A stretch of 64,000 nucleotides of DNA from Amphibalanus amphitrite (GCF_019059575.1 NW_024881613.1:806001-870000); one strand, 5' to 3'. Counted from the first letter of the stretch, positions 45,501 to 56,483 are shown. Made by a program: numbers and translations. Notes: generated by a model not told the origin, from the sequence alone.

Positions 45501-47860
45501 TGTCCGCGGCTCGGAATGCAAGGTCCGCGCGGCGGCTGTCCTCGACCCGGGCGCGCTCGCCGTGACCGAGCACGAGGCAGGCTGTCGTGGGCGTGCCGCC
45601 GCCGGCGCCCGACAAGTTGGCACCGCTCACAGGCGATCGGGCGGCTGGCACGCCTTCTCCCGGATGCGTCGCGGGGGTCTGCCATGACGAGACACGTCGC
45701 GTAGTTTCCCGCAGCGTCTCTGGCCGCTGAACGCCCACCGTCCGCCGGCCACGGACCGTGTCCGACGTCCACCCTGTTCCGGTCACCGTCCACCGACCAA
45801 CCGGCACCGGCGACTCGGCGCGCAGTGACCGTGAAAGTGGTCGGCTTCGGCGGTCGGCTCAGCACGCGGAACCGGCGCCGCCACGCGCCACGTCACACCG
45901 CCACGGGTCAGAGCGCACGTGACGCGTGAGTGCCGTGCACGCCGGCCGCCGCCGCCGGCTGGGCTCGTCATGCACGGCAGCCTACGGCGAGATGTGCCGC
46001 GGCGCGCGGCGACGTGCAGCGGCGCGCGGCGGAGGGTGGCGGAGCGGCGCGGCGCGAGTTGGGAACCAGCGCTCGGCGCCGGCCCGGTACGCACAGGAAT
46101 GCCATCTCACTAGGCGGCAACAACATGATGAATCGGCAGCCCGGAGGACAACAGGGGTCGACCGGGCGCGCGGCGTGACGGGCACCCCTGCGGGCCCGGC
46201 AGGCCACTCCGCCCGATCCGCCCGGGAGATCAGCAGTCGCACCGCGACCAGACGGCCGGGAGGCGGGCCGAGCCGGTTTGTCGCCGGCGCAGTCCCCTGA
46301 TCCCCGGCACCAGTGGCATCCCAGTGGCTTTCACTCTCGTCGAAGGCCGCCCGCCGCGGAATTCTGGGTATGCTGTCGAGAGGAGCGCGGCGAGCTAGCT
46401 AAGATGAGGACGGGGAGGGGAGGGAGGTTTAGAAACGGCGAGGGAGGCGGGACAAGCCCCCGCGGCAAGCTCCTTGACATGACGATCAAGTGTCCTCAGG
46501 TCGTCGAGAGGTCAGCGGAAGTCCCTAGTATGATGAACAAGGTGTCTAAGAAGTCCATTAGGCCGCGGGCGGGATAACGAAGAATGATTGATGTGCTGAT
46601 GATGATGCCGAGCTGTGATGTGGCGACAATGACAGCTGGTGATGGACGGACAAATGTGCGTGTGACCGGCGTAATGTGAGGAGTGACAGCTATGACAAAC
46701 TGTGGGACAGGGGTAACGGGTATGACGTCATTAAGTACAGCATGCCGATGTGAGCGATGACAGATGAATTGGATAACTTCACGGATTGATAACCGTTCAG
46801 ATCTTGGGAACAGAAAAGAACGTGGCTCACAAAGTACATCTAGCAAATGTCAAATGCTTAAGATTTGGAGAAACGTTTCAAGGTCTAGCAGCTTACGAGG
46901 CAAGACAAAAGGCTTGTTGAATGATCAGCAGTTATGAGGTAGCCGGATAAGCACGTAAATAGAAGTAAGCACAATAGGCCAAACATCGAAACTCAATATA
47001 AAGAGCAAAATTTAGTGATACCAAGAATGAGAGATATCAAGAGAATGAGACAGCAAGACGAAAAGATACCAAGAACGATTTACACCATTGACCAGCAACA
47101 ACAGCACCAGCAGCGCGCTGGGTGGCGGCCCCCACTACCGACCCTGCCAGCCCTCTGGGCACTCACCGGCCGGCTTGTGGCTGTTGTCGAGGCTGTAGAC
47201 GCGCGCCGGCAGCTTCTCCTTGAAGCGCTGGTCGTACGGGTAGCCGGCGGCCGGCAGCGACTCGCCTCGTGTCAGCGGCGGCCGGTGGTGCGGCGGCAGC
47301 TCCTCCAGCATCGGCCGCTTGTGGTCGCTCTCCTCGGAGGGCCGCTCAGAGGGCCGCTTGTTGGGCGGCAGCGGCGGCCCCGGACGGCCGTGCGCCAGCT
47401 GAGAAGGGTGCGGCATCGGCAGCTCGCAGTGGGCCGGCGGGTGCGGCAGCCGCGGGTGCGGCGCCGGGTGCTCGGCCACCGGCAGCGCGCGCGCCCGGTG
47501 CAGCGTGTAGGTGATGCCCGGGTGCGGGCCGCTCGGCCCGCCCGGTCCGCCCGGCCCACCCGGTCCTGTCGGTAGGCCGCGCGCCTCCAGGTTCACCGCC
47601 ATCACGCCGTTCTGGGCGTCGTGCGGCGCGCGAGACGTGGCGTGTGGCTTGCCGGCGTGGCGCGCCTCCTGGAAGCTGTGCGCCCGCTTCTGGTTGCGCG
47701 CGTTCTCGAGGACCATCTCGATGCGGTCGGCGCCCTCGTAGTTGACGCAGCCGCGGCAGACGGGCTCGCTGAAGTCGTGGATCATGGCCCACGGCATGCG
47801 GGGCAGGTCGCACAGGTAGCACGACTGGCGGTGGCCGCGGCCGTAGGCGGCGGACGACAT
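33436..47860 (-). CDS. IRF2BP: IRF2-binding-protein family transcriptional co-regulator
   Basis: A nuclear co-regulator; vertebrate relatives bind IRF2 and act mainly as corepressors, and the fly relative Pits works with Ttk69 and Sin3A. Four coding exons, 694+219+269+129 nt, join in phase 1, 1 and 0 to 436 residues. The N-terminal C4 zinc finger (C14, C17, C35, C38) sits in [20 protein letters not shown]. Residues ~70-300 are Pro/Gly/His-rich and probably disordered. The C-terminal RING uses C354, C357, C369, H375, C378, C381, C397 and C403, then PWAMQ-type NVPWAFMQ and a basic VKKEREP end typical of the family. Start chosen at 47860, which begins the conserved domain; the frame is open upstream. 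Human members are about 580-800 residues, so the linker is short here. Confidence 0.93.
33565..35728 (-). other. IRF2BP intron 3
   Basis: About 2.2 kb, mostly CpG-rich. I see no transposon boundary and no additional exon; frames on both strands lack domains. Confidence 0.7.
35729..35997 (-). CDS. IRF2BP: IRF2BP exon 3 (first part of the RING)
   Basis: 269 nt from acceptor TCCGGCAG to donor GTGAGG. Encodes a Gly/Ala linker and most of the RING ([18 protein letters not shown] and [10 protein letters not shown]). This stretch is among the most conserved in the family. Confidence 0.93.
35998..39137 (-). other. IRF2BP intron 2
   Basis: About 3.1 kb. CpG-rich at 36270-36730, 37070-37330 and 37720-37890, AT-rich elsewhere. 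A short GA run lies at 36770-36782. No exon, RNA gene or bounded transposon seen. Confidence 0.7.
39138..39356 (-). CDS. IRF2BP: IRF2BP exon 2
   Basis: 219 nt. The acceptor (CTCCCAG) ends at 39357; the first two bases complete a Gly codon with exon 1. It encodes a Ser/Pro/Gly-rich segment with [14 protein letters not shown]. Donor GTGAGT at 39137-39132 gives the phase exon 3 needs; an alternative GT two bases upstream does not. The acceptor is directly preceded by a minisatellite. Confidence 0.85.
39361..39620. repeat. 26-29 bp minisatellite next to the exon 2 acceptor
   Basis: About nine copies containing AGGTCAGCGG and GAGGACGGCC, alternating two variants (TGCAG...CCCCAG and TACAG...CCCACAG), so a ~57-bp dimer is also repeated. 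In the gene's direction each unit reads CCTCTG...GGCCGTCCTC, which is the acceptor's own polypyrimidine tract. Confidence 0.9.
41525..41538 (+). promoter_or_regulatory. X-box-like palindrome in intron 1
   Basis: GTTGCCGTGGCAAC is a near-perfect palindrome matching RFX sites except GT for the central AT. It lies in a CpG-rich block. Confidence 0.4.
43266..43313. repeat. GTGCTCC heptamer repeat
   Basis: Nearly seven perfect tandem copies of GTGCTCC within intron 1. Confidence 0.92.
47167..47860 (-). CDS. IRF2BP: IRF2BP exon 1 (coding part)
   Basis: 694 nt, 231 codons plus one base. Encodes the conserved C4 zinc finger and the first Pro-rich linker, including [17 protein letters not shown], a likely nuclear-localisation region. 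The donor reads GTGAGT at 47166-47161. Confidence 0.93.
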
Positions 47861-47953
47861 GGCGCTGGCGCGGAGAGGTATCACGGGACCTTCGCGCGCC
47901 CCCGCTCCCCGACGACTGCCGCTCCGGCACGTCGCCGGTCCGACAGGCGCACG

Positions 47954-47963
47954 GCGCATGCGC
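47954..47963. promoter_or_regulatory. NRF1 palindrome GCGCATGCGC
   Basis: Exact consensus palindrome, about 95 bp upstream of the IRF2BP start codon. Confidence 0.55.
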
Positions 47964-48060
47964 GCGAGCCGGCGCCGGCCGCCGCGGGCCCAGTCGCGCT
48001 TATTGATAAACCGTGCCCCAGCGTAAAACTGTACCTCGACGGGCTGGCAGCCGCGGGCGC

Positions 48061-48070
48061 GCGCATGCGC
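48061..48070. promoter_or_regulatory. Second NRF1 palindrome GCGCATGCGC
   Basis: Second exact copy, 107 bp from the first; pairs of such sites are common in CpG-island promoters. Confidence 0.55.
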
Positions 48071-48159
48071 TCTCGGTCGGCCTGGCAAAAACGGCCGTTT
48101 GTTTTGCTGGGAGCGCATTCCGGTCTGGAGGGAGACGGGCCGGATCGTGACGTAGCCCG

Positions 48160-48167
48160 TGACGTCA
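48160..48167. promoter_or_regulatory. CRE palindrome upstream of IRF2BP
   Basis: TGACGTCA, with a GTGACG half-site 13 bp away at about 48147. Confidence 0.5.
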
Positions 48168-48260
48168 CGGGGCGATCGATGACGGCGCCTCTGGCGGCGG
48201 AGCTCTGAACTAAGATGTGCGGAGAAGCCGCGCTGGCCCGAGTCCTTTGTGACAGTGCTG

Positions 48261-49571
48261 AGTATTTATTTCGGCGGCGATGTGACGACGTGAGTTGTCA
48301 CTTAAAAATGGTTGAAAATATTTGGAGGAAAATGAAAAGCGCAAAATTTTGATTCGGTGTATAGAAAACACGGGTGGCATCGCCGCCCTAATGGCCAATG
48401 GGCATAATGGGCCGCCCAACGGGCTACTAGCGAGTGGTCGTCTTTGCTGCGATTTTTATTTCACACGAAAATCGAAAATCGAAAAATCCCCACGGGAAAG
48501 GTGGGGAAAGGAGCATGAGAAAAGTTAGCATCCGGCCATTAATTTTGGTGGCTGACCCTCTCTCTTCCAATTCGGCACCAGCTGGATACTCTTATTCACT
48601 GGCGAATCCAGAAAGGCGGTCCTGGACGCTGCGAGAGGGAGCAACCCCCCCCCCCCAATGTTTCATGCAAAAAAAAATCCGCGGAATTTGATTCCTTACT
48701 GCTGTGCAGATTAAAACATACGTTCCTAATAAAAAATGTTGAGTTTTCTTTTTATCCCGAAAAACGTGAAGTTTCGTCAATGTCGGCCGTCGGGCGCCGC
48801 GGGGGGGGGGGGCACCCGGCACCCGGCACCTCGCATCGAGGGAGGGGGCATCCGGCTCTTTGAAGCTCGTTAGTCTGAAAGGCGATCACGAACAGCATCT
48901 CGATTGAAAATCAAATAAAAAATAAAACATTAGGTACCAGCCATTAGCAATTATGACTCGAGATCCCCCGGAAAAGTGCACGTTGTCACAATCGCCCTCT
49001 GAGACCAACGGGCCAAGAAATCAATTTATGGCCCCCAGCTGACGACGGCGCCTTTCTAAGGCGCTATGACCGTTTACACGTTTGCCCATTCTGAGCTCAC
49101 CACACTGATTGCATCGTTTGAATCACTCCGAACTTGCTGGTATATATGCTTTCAGGCCACATAATAAATAAGATGTTACGCTGTGACTCATTTCCATCCT
49201 ACACTTCTTGTGATGTTAGTACTTGGTAGTTGCTGTAGGTAATAGGTATATAGCCCTTTTAGATTAAATCCAGCTTACCAGACGCATCGCCCTATGAACC
49301 ATGCATAAAGTTCAAACGCATTTCTGTTTACTCACGAAGATTTATTGGTTACCCACGGCTACGTGTCACCATCTGAGCCCACAATAAGCTTCCGATATCC
49401 CCAGAGGCAGAGGCAAGTCCTCCCCTATCGTCAGAAGTCCTCCCTGCGGTCAACTTACTAAAGATTAGATTAGATTTTGCTTTTGCTGTTGCTGAGTGAT
49501 GATTGATGCAAAAACTTTTTCTTATATTTAGGCATACAAGCTTCTATCCACCAGTATAACGCCTTTTGGGG
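48261..49571. other. Unassigned flank upstream of IRF2BP
   Basis: AT-rich with poly-C at about 48646 and poly-G at 48801, which may mark decayed transposon ends, but I cannot pair them. No gene seen. Confidence 0.45.
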
Positions 49572-50239
49572 CGACTAACGGAGCGAGCGAGAGGGTGAGC
49601 CTTGCACGTGCGAAATTTCGAGGGGGTACCTCCAGTTGACTTGTGCACGGCACCCTACTAACCGGTCTCTAGCGATGTGCCGAATTTGAGCACAATCGGC
49701 CCAGCCGTTCTCGAGATCTGGAAGCGGCACCCTGCACGTGCGCACGTGCAAAATGAGTCCCAACTGACTTTTGCACGGCACCCTACTAACCGGTCCCTAA
49801 CCATGTACCAAATTTGAGCGCCATCGGTCCAGCCGTTCTCGAGATCTGGAATCGACCCCTGCACGTGCGCACGTGCAGCAGCACCCCAACTCTGGCACAT
49901 GGATATGCATTGCCTAGTGGGTGCCTACCTACATGCCAACTTTCAGCGCAATCGGCCAAGTAGTTACCGAGATATTGCAACAATTACAAAAGTGACACCT
50001 CTTCGTTTTGCACGTGGCACGTGCATAAGGGGTCACCCACATGCATCGGGAATAGTCCAATACTTGGTAGAAGGAATGAAGCTTCCCTACAAAAATTACC
50101 GCGTGTAAATCGGTCAAGTGGTTGCTGAGATATAAGCCTCGCAAAAGCGTGACCACGGCCGGCCGGCCGGCCGGCCGCTCATACTCAGAAATTTCCGTTA
50201 ATCTAAGGAAAGACTACGCTCGCTTCGCTCGCTCCGTAA
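49572..50239. repeat. Tandem ~128-152 bp units with paired E-boxes, bounded by inverted ends
   Basis: Four diverged units start near 49603, 49731, 49859 and 50005. Units 2 and 3 open CTGCACGTGCGCACGTGCA, unit 4 TTGCACGTGGCACGTGCA, unit 1 a single GCACGTGC. Each also carries a phrase like CAATCGGCCCAGCCGTTCTC. The block is followed by a GGCC run (50157-50178) and is flanked by CGGAGCGAGCGAG (left) and its inverse CTCGCTTCGCTCGCTCCG (right), suggesting one mobile unit. Confidence 0.75.
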
Positions 50240-50740
50240 CTATAAGAAAACGGCAAAGTCGCGAATACTAAACACCGCCAGGCGCATGACCCAAACTCCA
50301 CAATCGCCCATTGGTCTGCCAGTGGTCTGCCATAGTTTACCTGTGTGCCACGGCTGACTTCCCATGTCCTTTAGTGAGTCGGTCTGCCCTCCCAGGCTGT
50401 TGCGTGCCAAGAGGCATTGCCTCGCCACAGACGTAACCGCGATAGCCCTGAAGCTGGTCGCTCGGCACGCCAATCTAAAGTGAGGGCGAAAAATGTCCCG
50501 AGGCGGAGGAAAAGTCCGTGCACTAAATATGGTTTAGCTGCCTCATCTGTAAGAATCTTGGCTGCCTCATGGAGACGACTTATTATTGATGTGCAGATGA
50601 TCGGAATTCCGGAGATGTGTAAGGTACTGTAGGCACTGCGAAGTGGTTTGTAATTTTGCGGCATTTTTAGGCAAACGTTATGTCTTGTTCTTTGAGAATA
50701 ATTAGAATATTTGCGTTCGAACGTTAAGAACACATCATAA
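50240..50740. other. Unassigned intergenic DNA
   Basis: No supported gene or repeat boundary. Confidence 0.5.
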
Positions 50741-51207
50741 TGACCATCCCACCTTAAAATAAGTTTTGAGCTGAGATAGCCAAAATGGGGTCCCTGGCTT
50801 GCACTTGCCGGTTTGAGCACTCACAACATCGAGAAATGCCCCTCAAATCGAAAATATCTAATTTCATAGTTGCAGCACATGGATTCAGAGGGGCTAATGC
50901 ATTGGAATGCCCCCTCTGAATGTGTGACGTCAGCGCAGATCTAACGACTTTAAATCTTTTACTAAAACGCTTTGAAGCACGCGGTGGTATATGCTGCTTT
51001 GCGCGCAACAAGTGCCGCACATTCAAATAAAGTCGCTAGGAACAACGAAGATCCCAAAAAGTAAACAAAGATAAAAGTCTAATATCTTGAAAACCGGTGA
51101 ATATTTTCAATGAGATTTGGTAGATATTCGTTTTCACCCTTTCTGAAACGAACGACATCACTTTCATGCCAATTCATTAACCTTTTTAGGTGGGAGAGTC
51201 CCTTTAA
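50741..51207. mobile_element. Relative of the 30.9-kb element, without nested insertions
   Basis: Reverse-orientation copy of the 30878-31772 family, from TGACCATCCCACC to GGTGGGAGAGTCCCTTTAA. It preserves the uninterrupted site (single ATATCTAC, in reverse as GTAGATAT near 51120) into which the hAT MITE went at 31 kb. Confidence 0.85.
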
Positions 51208-52285
51208 AAGTTTAAAGGAATGCTAATCGTTGATAAATCGTTAATTCGGCGTCAAAATGTTTCTGCCCGAGGTTTGAACTTTGGCGATATTTCCTTCCCT
51301 AACTTCTCGTGTTGAAAATTTACATTGTTCTGACTTTATTTTTATGCATCTCTGATGCAATGTACATTCTTTTTTGCAGCCTTTCATATGACTTCAAATC
51401 GCCATCTCAATTAGATCGGGAGGCATAACGCAAAACGCCAATGGCCTGAAATGGTCATACAATTCTCCGCTGCGCTAAGACAGGAAGGTATGTTACTTAG
51501 CTGAATCCAATTAAAGTCATCCCTTTATCCGCATATACGCAGAAGGCATAGAATACGTACTTACAAACCCATATCATAACTTTTGTCAGTGGAGCGTGAC
51601 TTGTTGTTGATGGTAGTAAATAAACAAATAAACAAAGGATTCCTGATGTCAAGGGAAGTGTGAGCTTAACATACCTTTGAAAAACGCAGAGATAGTAATA
51701 CAACTGGCGTCATAGGCGAGTGTTCTGACTTGGCGAGAAGGTAAGGCAGGCGAGGTCAGATGAGCATGGTACGATTTGAAATTGCCGTGTGACCCAAAGT
51801 TAATGATTGAAAGATGAAGATCTATTTGTAGTAATTCTTATGCTTGGTTTATTTATCTACCATTAACCATTTGTGGGCATTCGTGAAAGCTCGACGGTTG
51901 TAAGGGAGCCCATTCTCTCTCGAAATAGAAACGGCCAATGCCTCTATCTTTTCTCCTTTGTCTTTCATGTTCTTTTGCGGATAAAGACGAAAAATTGAAT
52001 GAATCACACCACTGCATAAAAGCTTCTGCTTATCTATGTATATGTAGTGAAAATCAGGCTAATTTTTTTGACAAGGTATGATAATCCTGTTGCGAGTAAC
52101 ACTGAATGAATCAACAACAGGAAAAATAGAGAAAGACATGTTTCCAGAGTGGCTTCGCTAATGACAAAGATAGTTCTCAGAGGAGAAAAATCCAAAAGCA
52201 TTGGAACACATTTTAGAAATACATGTATGTTCATATGATACGGTCTGAAACTGTCCCTCTTTGGTATTTCACACCGTAAGCAGGA

Positions 52286-52287
<2 letters not shown>
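51208..52287. other. Unassigned intergenic DNA
   Basis: AT-rich with no supported feature. Confidence 0.5.
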
Positions 52288-52368
<81 letters not shown>

Positions 52369-52372
52369 GGAG
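52288..52372. repeat. GA dinucleotide microsatellite
   Basis: Pure GA run of about 35 units (52288-52357), then an interrupted purine tail. Confidence 0.97.
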
Positions 52373-52424
52373 AGAATGGAAGTAAGAGCGGAAGGGAGAG
52401 ATAGGTATTGAAAGTGAGAGAGGG

Positions 52425-52645
52425 CAGGCACGTAACCAGGATTTTGCTCAGGGAGGGGCCACAGGTCGCGGCCCAGTGTAGTACCCCCTCCAAAAAAGGA
52501 AAACTCTTCGGGATTTGGCCCACTATTTTTTGGGGGGTGGTACAGTTGTTTTTATTTTTATCATTCCTTATTAAACTTCATTTTATTTTTCGGCTTCAGG
52601 GAGAGGGGGCATGGCCCCCGTGCCTCCCCCCTGGCTACGTCCCTG
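52425..52645. mobile_element. hAT MITE with 8-bp duplication AGAGAGGG
   Basis: 221 bp; starts CAGGCACGTAACCAGG and ends with the reverse complement of CAGGGACGTAGCCAGG, flanked by AGAGAGGG at 52417-52424 and 52646-52653. This terminus type is widespread among animal hAT MITEs. Confidence 0.88.
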
Positions 52646-52653
52646 AGAGAGGG

Positions 52654-53344
52654 ATCACTTGCATACGAATTATTTTGCGTTGTTTTGAGTTTTTACACCT
52701 TATTGTTAGTCTTGTATGGTAAAAATGTCCAAGAATATATAACACTGACACTATTCTAACCAATTGTTTCTAAAACCCTCTCAGCTAGACCAGTGTCTAC
52801 TCCAGCAGCACCAAGGGATTGTTCTAGACTCTAGAGCGTCACGAAAACCTGTTTGTCTTTTTCCACGTCGATTGCGCACAACTCACCGCGCTGCTCACAT
52901 GTTTTCGTCTGCATTTCTTCCGAACGATGCTAATTGTCATTCCCGGTGCTCTTCGGCCTGTCCGCCCGGAGTGCATTGATGTTTCGACGCACGCACTGCC
53001 CGCAGTGAGGGTGCATCGGACGAAAAGCTGCGGGACGACCGGGGGCCGCCGGGAGACTGCAAATACGCACAGCAGCGCATCCCTACCTGCGCTGGTAGGC
53101 TGGCCCGCACGACACCACCTGCCGCCGCGGGCGGGCGGCTCCGGCGGCTCCGGAGCGCTGCGGCGGGGGAGGATCGTCCTGCATTCCTGCTCAGCCGGAG
53201 AGTGCGTTCCGGCTCAGCCGGAGAGCCCGATGACTTGGTGACAGCGGCGGGGGCGGCGCGGGTTGAACGTCCAGGCAAATATGCGGCGGGATCGGCGGTG
53301 CCCACTCCTCCGCAGGCATGACTGTGCCTACATTACCGACTGTA
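52654..53344. other. Unassigned DNA with a CpG patch
   Basis: A CpG-rich patch at about 52960-53290 has frames on both strands but no recognisable domain. Confidence 0.5.
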
Positions 53345-54169
53345 TATAGGCACCTACTGTTAACGCCAGACGCCTTGAGACCCTAATTTTTCGCGATTAT
53401 TTTCAAATGCGTGGACTAATTTAAACCATATTTAGGAAATAGCTGTTTCAAGACCTGCCGAAACTTTCTCTTCAAATACATTTTTTTGTCACTCAAATAT
53501 TTGTGGCACTTGTCATTGACTCGTAATGTTAACTGTTTTTCCATCCTGGATAGAGGCTTTCATACGTCATATGACATTAGGCTCCGCCCACGACTGCGGC
53601 ATTGACCCGTGCCCATCAGCGACCTCTGTACAAATGACACCCCTGCCATCTGTAAAGGACTATGAATTTCGCTGACGTTTCACGTGCTATGAATCAATTG
53701 CAGCAGACCGTCATGTAAATGTTAGGCTCTTGTTGACTCTTGTAGGTATATGGGACCAAGAGGACCATCACTCATCAATCTACTACTCACACATGCTTCG
53801 AAAAACGTTAACGATTCCTAACAAATACGATTTTCCATGTAGGATATCTGTTTGGTGAAATACGAGCGAGCCTTATAGTGAAGCGAAGGCAATTAGCTAA
53901 TTATTGCGCTGGTCGATGGGTGCATAGCGATGTACAAATCAGGAGCTACTTGATTACATCCGACATCTCATTATCGCATTATCTGCAACGCCATAGACTT
54001 TAAATACAGGTGAATATTTCCTAACCTTATGTCAGTTATATGCCATCGCCCATCTGCCCGTCGTTTGCAGCTTATAAAAAATAAAACAAATATCAGCGAA
54101 CATATCAGCATTGTACAAGCAATGAGCATCAGGGCGTATTTTAACATGTTAACTGGGTCGGCAATTGCC

Positions 54170-56480
54170 GACCCAGTCACGGAGAATGCCGACCCAGTGA
54201 CAGCCGTTTGCCGACCCAGTTGCCGCCCCCTCTAGGATGCAGCACGCACATGCAGGCTAGGTGCCGTCATTCATAGTGAGGCTGCTGCCCTCCGAAATGA
54301 TAATGCCGCCTCTCAAGTGAAGCAGCCGTCTATAGAAAGTGATGATCCCGCAACTCAATATGACAGTGCCGCCCCTAAATCTGTTAGTAGCCCCACTCAA
54401 TGTACCTTATGGTGCCTCCCTTCTAAGCATCTGTGGAGCCCCGCAATGTGATGATACCGCCCCTCAAGAAGAAGATGCCGCCCCTTTCAGTATCGGTGGC
54501 GCCCCTCAATGTGATGGTGCCGCCCTCAAAGTGCCGGTGGCGCCCCTGAGTGTGATGGTGCTGCCCGCCAACGAGTCGGTGGCGCCCCTCAAAATGATGC
54601 TGCCGCCCCTTAAAGTGTTGGCGCCGCCCCTTATAGTGTCAGTGACGCCCTTCGAAGTGTCGGAGGAACCCACCAATATAATGGTGCCGCCCCTCTAGGT
54701 ATCCACATAGCCCCTCATTGTGATGGAGCCGCCCCTCAAGCAGATGAGGCCGCCCCTCAAGAAGATGATGACGCCCCTGAATGTGATGGTGCTGCCCGCC
54801 AACGAGTCGGTGGCGCCCCTCAAAATGATGCTGCCGCCCCTTAAAGTGTTATAGTTCGTTTTTCTTAAGTTTGCCCCTCACTGTAAACGTCTTTTTGAAC
54901 ACAGCACGAGAATTGCTAGCTGAATTACTGAGAAAACTGATTGGCGCACATTGATTTCACCAGATTTCACAGACGATCAATTTTATCAAATTTGTTTACT
55001 ATTTCACAGACTCATAGCTCGTAGTTGCCCATACCTACAGTTCCACAGTGATAGACGACTTCTCAGGAATTATGTCTGAACTAATTAATAAATTGCACGG
55101 CGTTTAACATTAACGTTACATCGTTTGTGCTCAAAACTTATTTTGAAAATATTGTTCATATATCCAATACATTGTGCGCCAACCAGTTTTCTCAGTAATT
55201 CAGCTAGCAATTCTCGTGCTGTGTTCAAGAAGACGTTTACAGTGAGGGGCAAACTTAAGAAAAACGAACTATAGTGCCGCCCCTTATAGTGTCAGTGACG
55301 CTCTTCGGAGTGTCAGAGGAACCCACCAATATAATGGTGCCGCCCCTCTAGGTATCCACATAGCCCCTCATTGTGATGGAGCTGCCCCTCAAGCAGATGA
55401 TGCCGCCCCTCAAGAAGATGATGCCGCCCCTTTCAGCATCGGTGGCGCCCCTCAATGTGATGGTGCCTCCCTCAAACTGCTAGTGACGCCCCTAAATGTG
55501 ATGGTGTCTCCTGTCAACGAGTCGGTGGCGGCCTTCAAAATGATGCTGCCGCCCCCTAAAAGTGCTGGTGCCGCCCCTTACAGTGTCAGTGGCGCCCTTC
55601 AAAGTTTTGGAGGAACTCATCAATGCAGTGTTGCCGCCCTCTAACTTTCTGTAGCGTCCCTCCATATACATAATGGTGCCGCTTCTCAAACCATCCGTGG
55701 CGCCCCTCAAAGTGATGGTGCCGCCCCTTACCGTGTCGGTGGTGTCTTCTCAAAAGTCAAGGTGCCGCCTCTCAAAGAAATGCTGGTGTCCCTCGAAGTG
55801 TCGGAGGCGCTCCTGAATGTCATGTTGCCGCCCCTCAAACCTTCCGTAACGCCCCTCAACGTCATGGTGCCGCCCCCCAATGTGCTCACGGCGCCCTTAA
55901 ATGTGATGGAAGCGCCGGTCAAAGTGATGACTGTGCTCCTGGCAGTGTCGGTGGCGCCCCTTATAGTGTCGGTGGCGCCCCGAACAATATCGGTGGTGCC
56001 CCTCAAAGTGATGATGTCACCCTCAAACAAACGGTGGCGCCCTTCGAAGTATCGGAGTCTCTAAATATCATACCTATTGCCGCCCATTAACGATCTGTAG
56101 CGCCCCTCCATATGATGGAGCCGACCCTTAAAGTATCCGCGGCGGTCCTTAAAGTTACAGTGCCGCCCCTTACAATGTGGTGGCGTCCTCAAAATAAACG
56201 TGATGTTGCCCCCCTCCCCCCCCCCCGAGTAATGTTGGCTCTCTTCTTTAAGTATCGGAGGCACTCCTCATTGTCATTTTGCCCCACATCACTGCGCACA
56301 TGGCGCCCTTCAATGTAATGGTGCCACCCCCAACGCTCCAAGAGAATAATTGCGCTTCTCACAGTGTCGGTGGTGCCCCTCAAAGTGGTTTAAGTGCCCT
56401 AAAAAAAGTTGGTGGCGCGCCTCAAAATGATGCTGTCGTTCCTTAGCATATCTGCAGCGCCCCCAAAACGATAGTGCCTT
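54170..56480. repeat. 21-bp minisatellite with 231-bp (11-mer) higher-order units
   Basis: Units of 21 bp follow GCCGCCCCTCAAAGTG plus a five-base tail such as ATGGT; roughly 85 units remain after removing the insertion at 54852-55271. The distinctive unit GCTGCCCGCCAACGAGTCGG recurs at 54560 and 54791, exactly 231 bp or 11 units apart, and the order of variants between them is the same in the next block. A period of 21 is a multiple of three, which produces long but meaningless frames. Confidence 0.9.
54852..55271. mobile_element. TA-target MITE with ~99-bp inverted repeats
   Basis: 420 bp flanked by TA (54850-54851 and 55272-55273). Terminal inverted repeats of about 99 bp (54852-54950 and 55173-55271) start TAGTTCGTTTTTCTTAAG and differ at about two positions. 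It splits the minisatellite mid-unit. The TA target suggests the Tc1/mariner superfamily; no transposase is present. Confidence 0.9.
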
Positions 56481-56483
56481 CCC

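Larger units (their letters stand above)
39357..47166 (-). other. IRF2BP intron 1
   Basis: About 7.8 kb. Includes the minisatellite at 39361-39620, CpG-rich blocks at about 40.2-42.0 and 43.3-46.6 kb, an X-box-like palindrome GTTGCCGTGGCAAC at 41525-41538, a GGGGC-rich run near 41177-41200 and a heptamer repeat at 43266-43313. The CpG blocks may be enhancers or alternative promoters. No further exon is recognised. Confidence 0.65.
47861..48260 (-). promoter_or_regulatory. IRF2BP promoter region (CpG island)
   Basis: CpG-rich sequence directly upstream of the start codon. It holds two exact GCGCATGCGC palindromes, the NRF1 consensus (47954-47963 and 48061-48070), a CRE palindrome TGACGTCA (48160-48167) and a CRE half-site just beside it. 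No TATA box is seen, as usual for CpG promoters. The transcription start is not determined. Confidence 0.6.

Noticed and set aside
47861..48118. In-frame upstream extension of IRF2BP exon 1
   Set aside because: The conserved family N-terminus begins at the ATG at 47860; the extension is Arg-rich, CpG-island sequence with NRF1 sites and is more likely 5' UTR or promoter.
54339..54698. Open frame of 119 codons in the minisatellite
   Set aside because: It is a by-product of a 21-bp repeat, which stays in frame; similar frames occur on both strands of the array.
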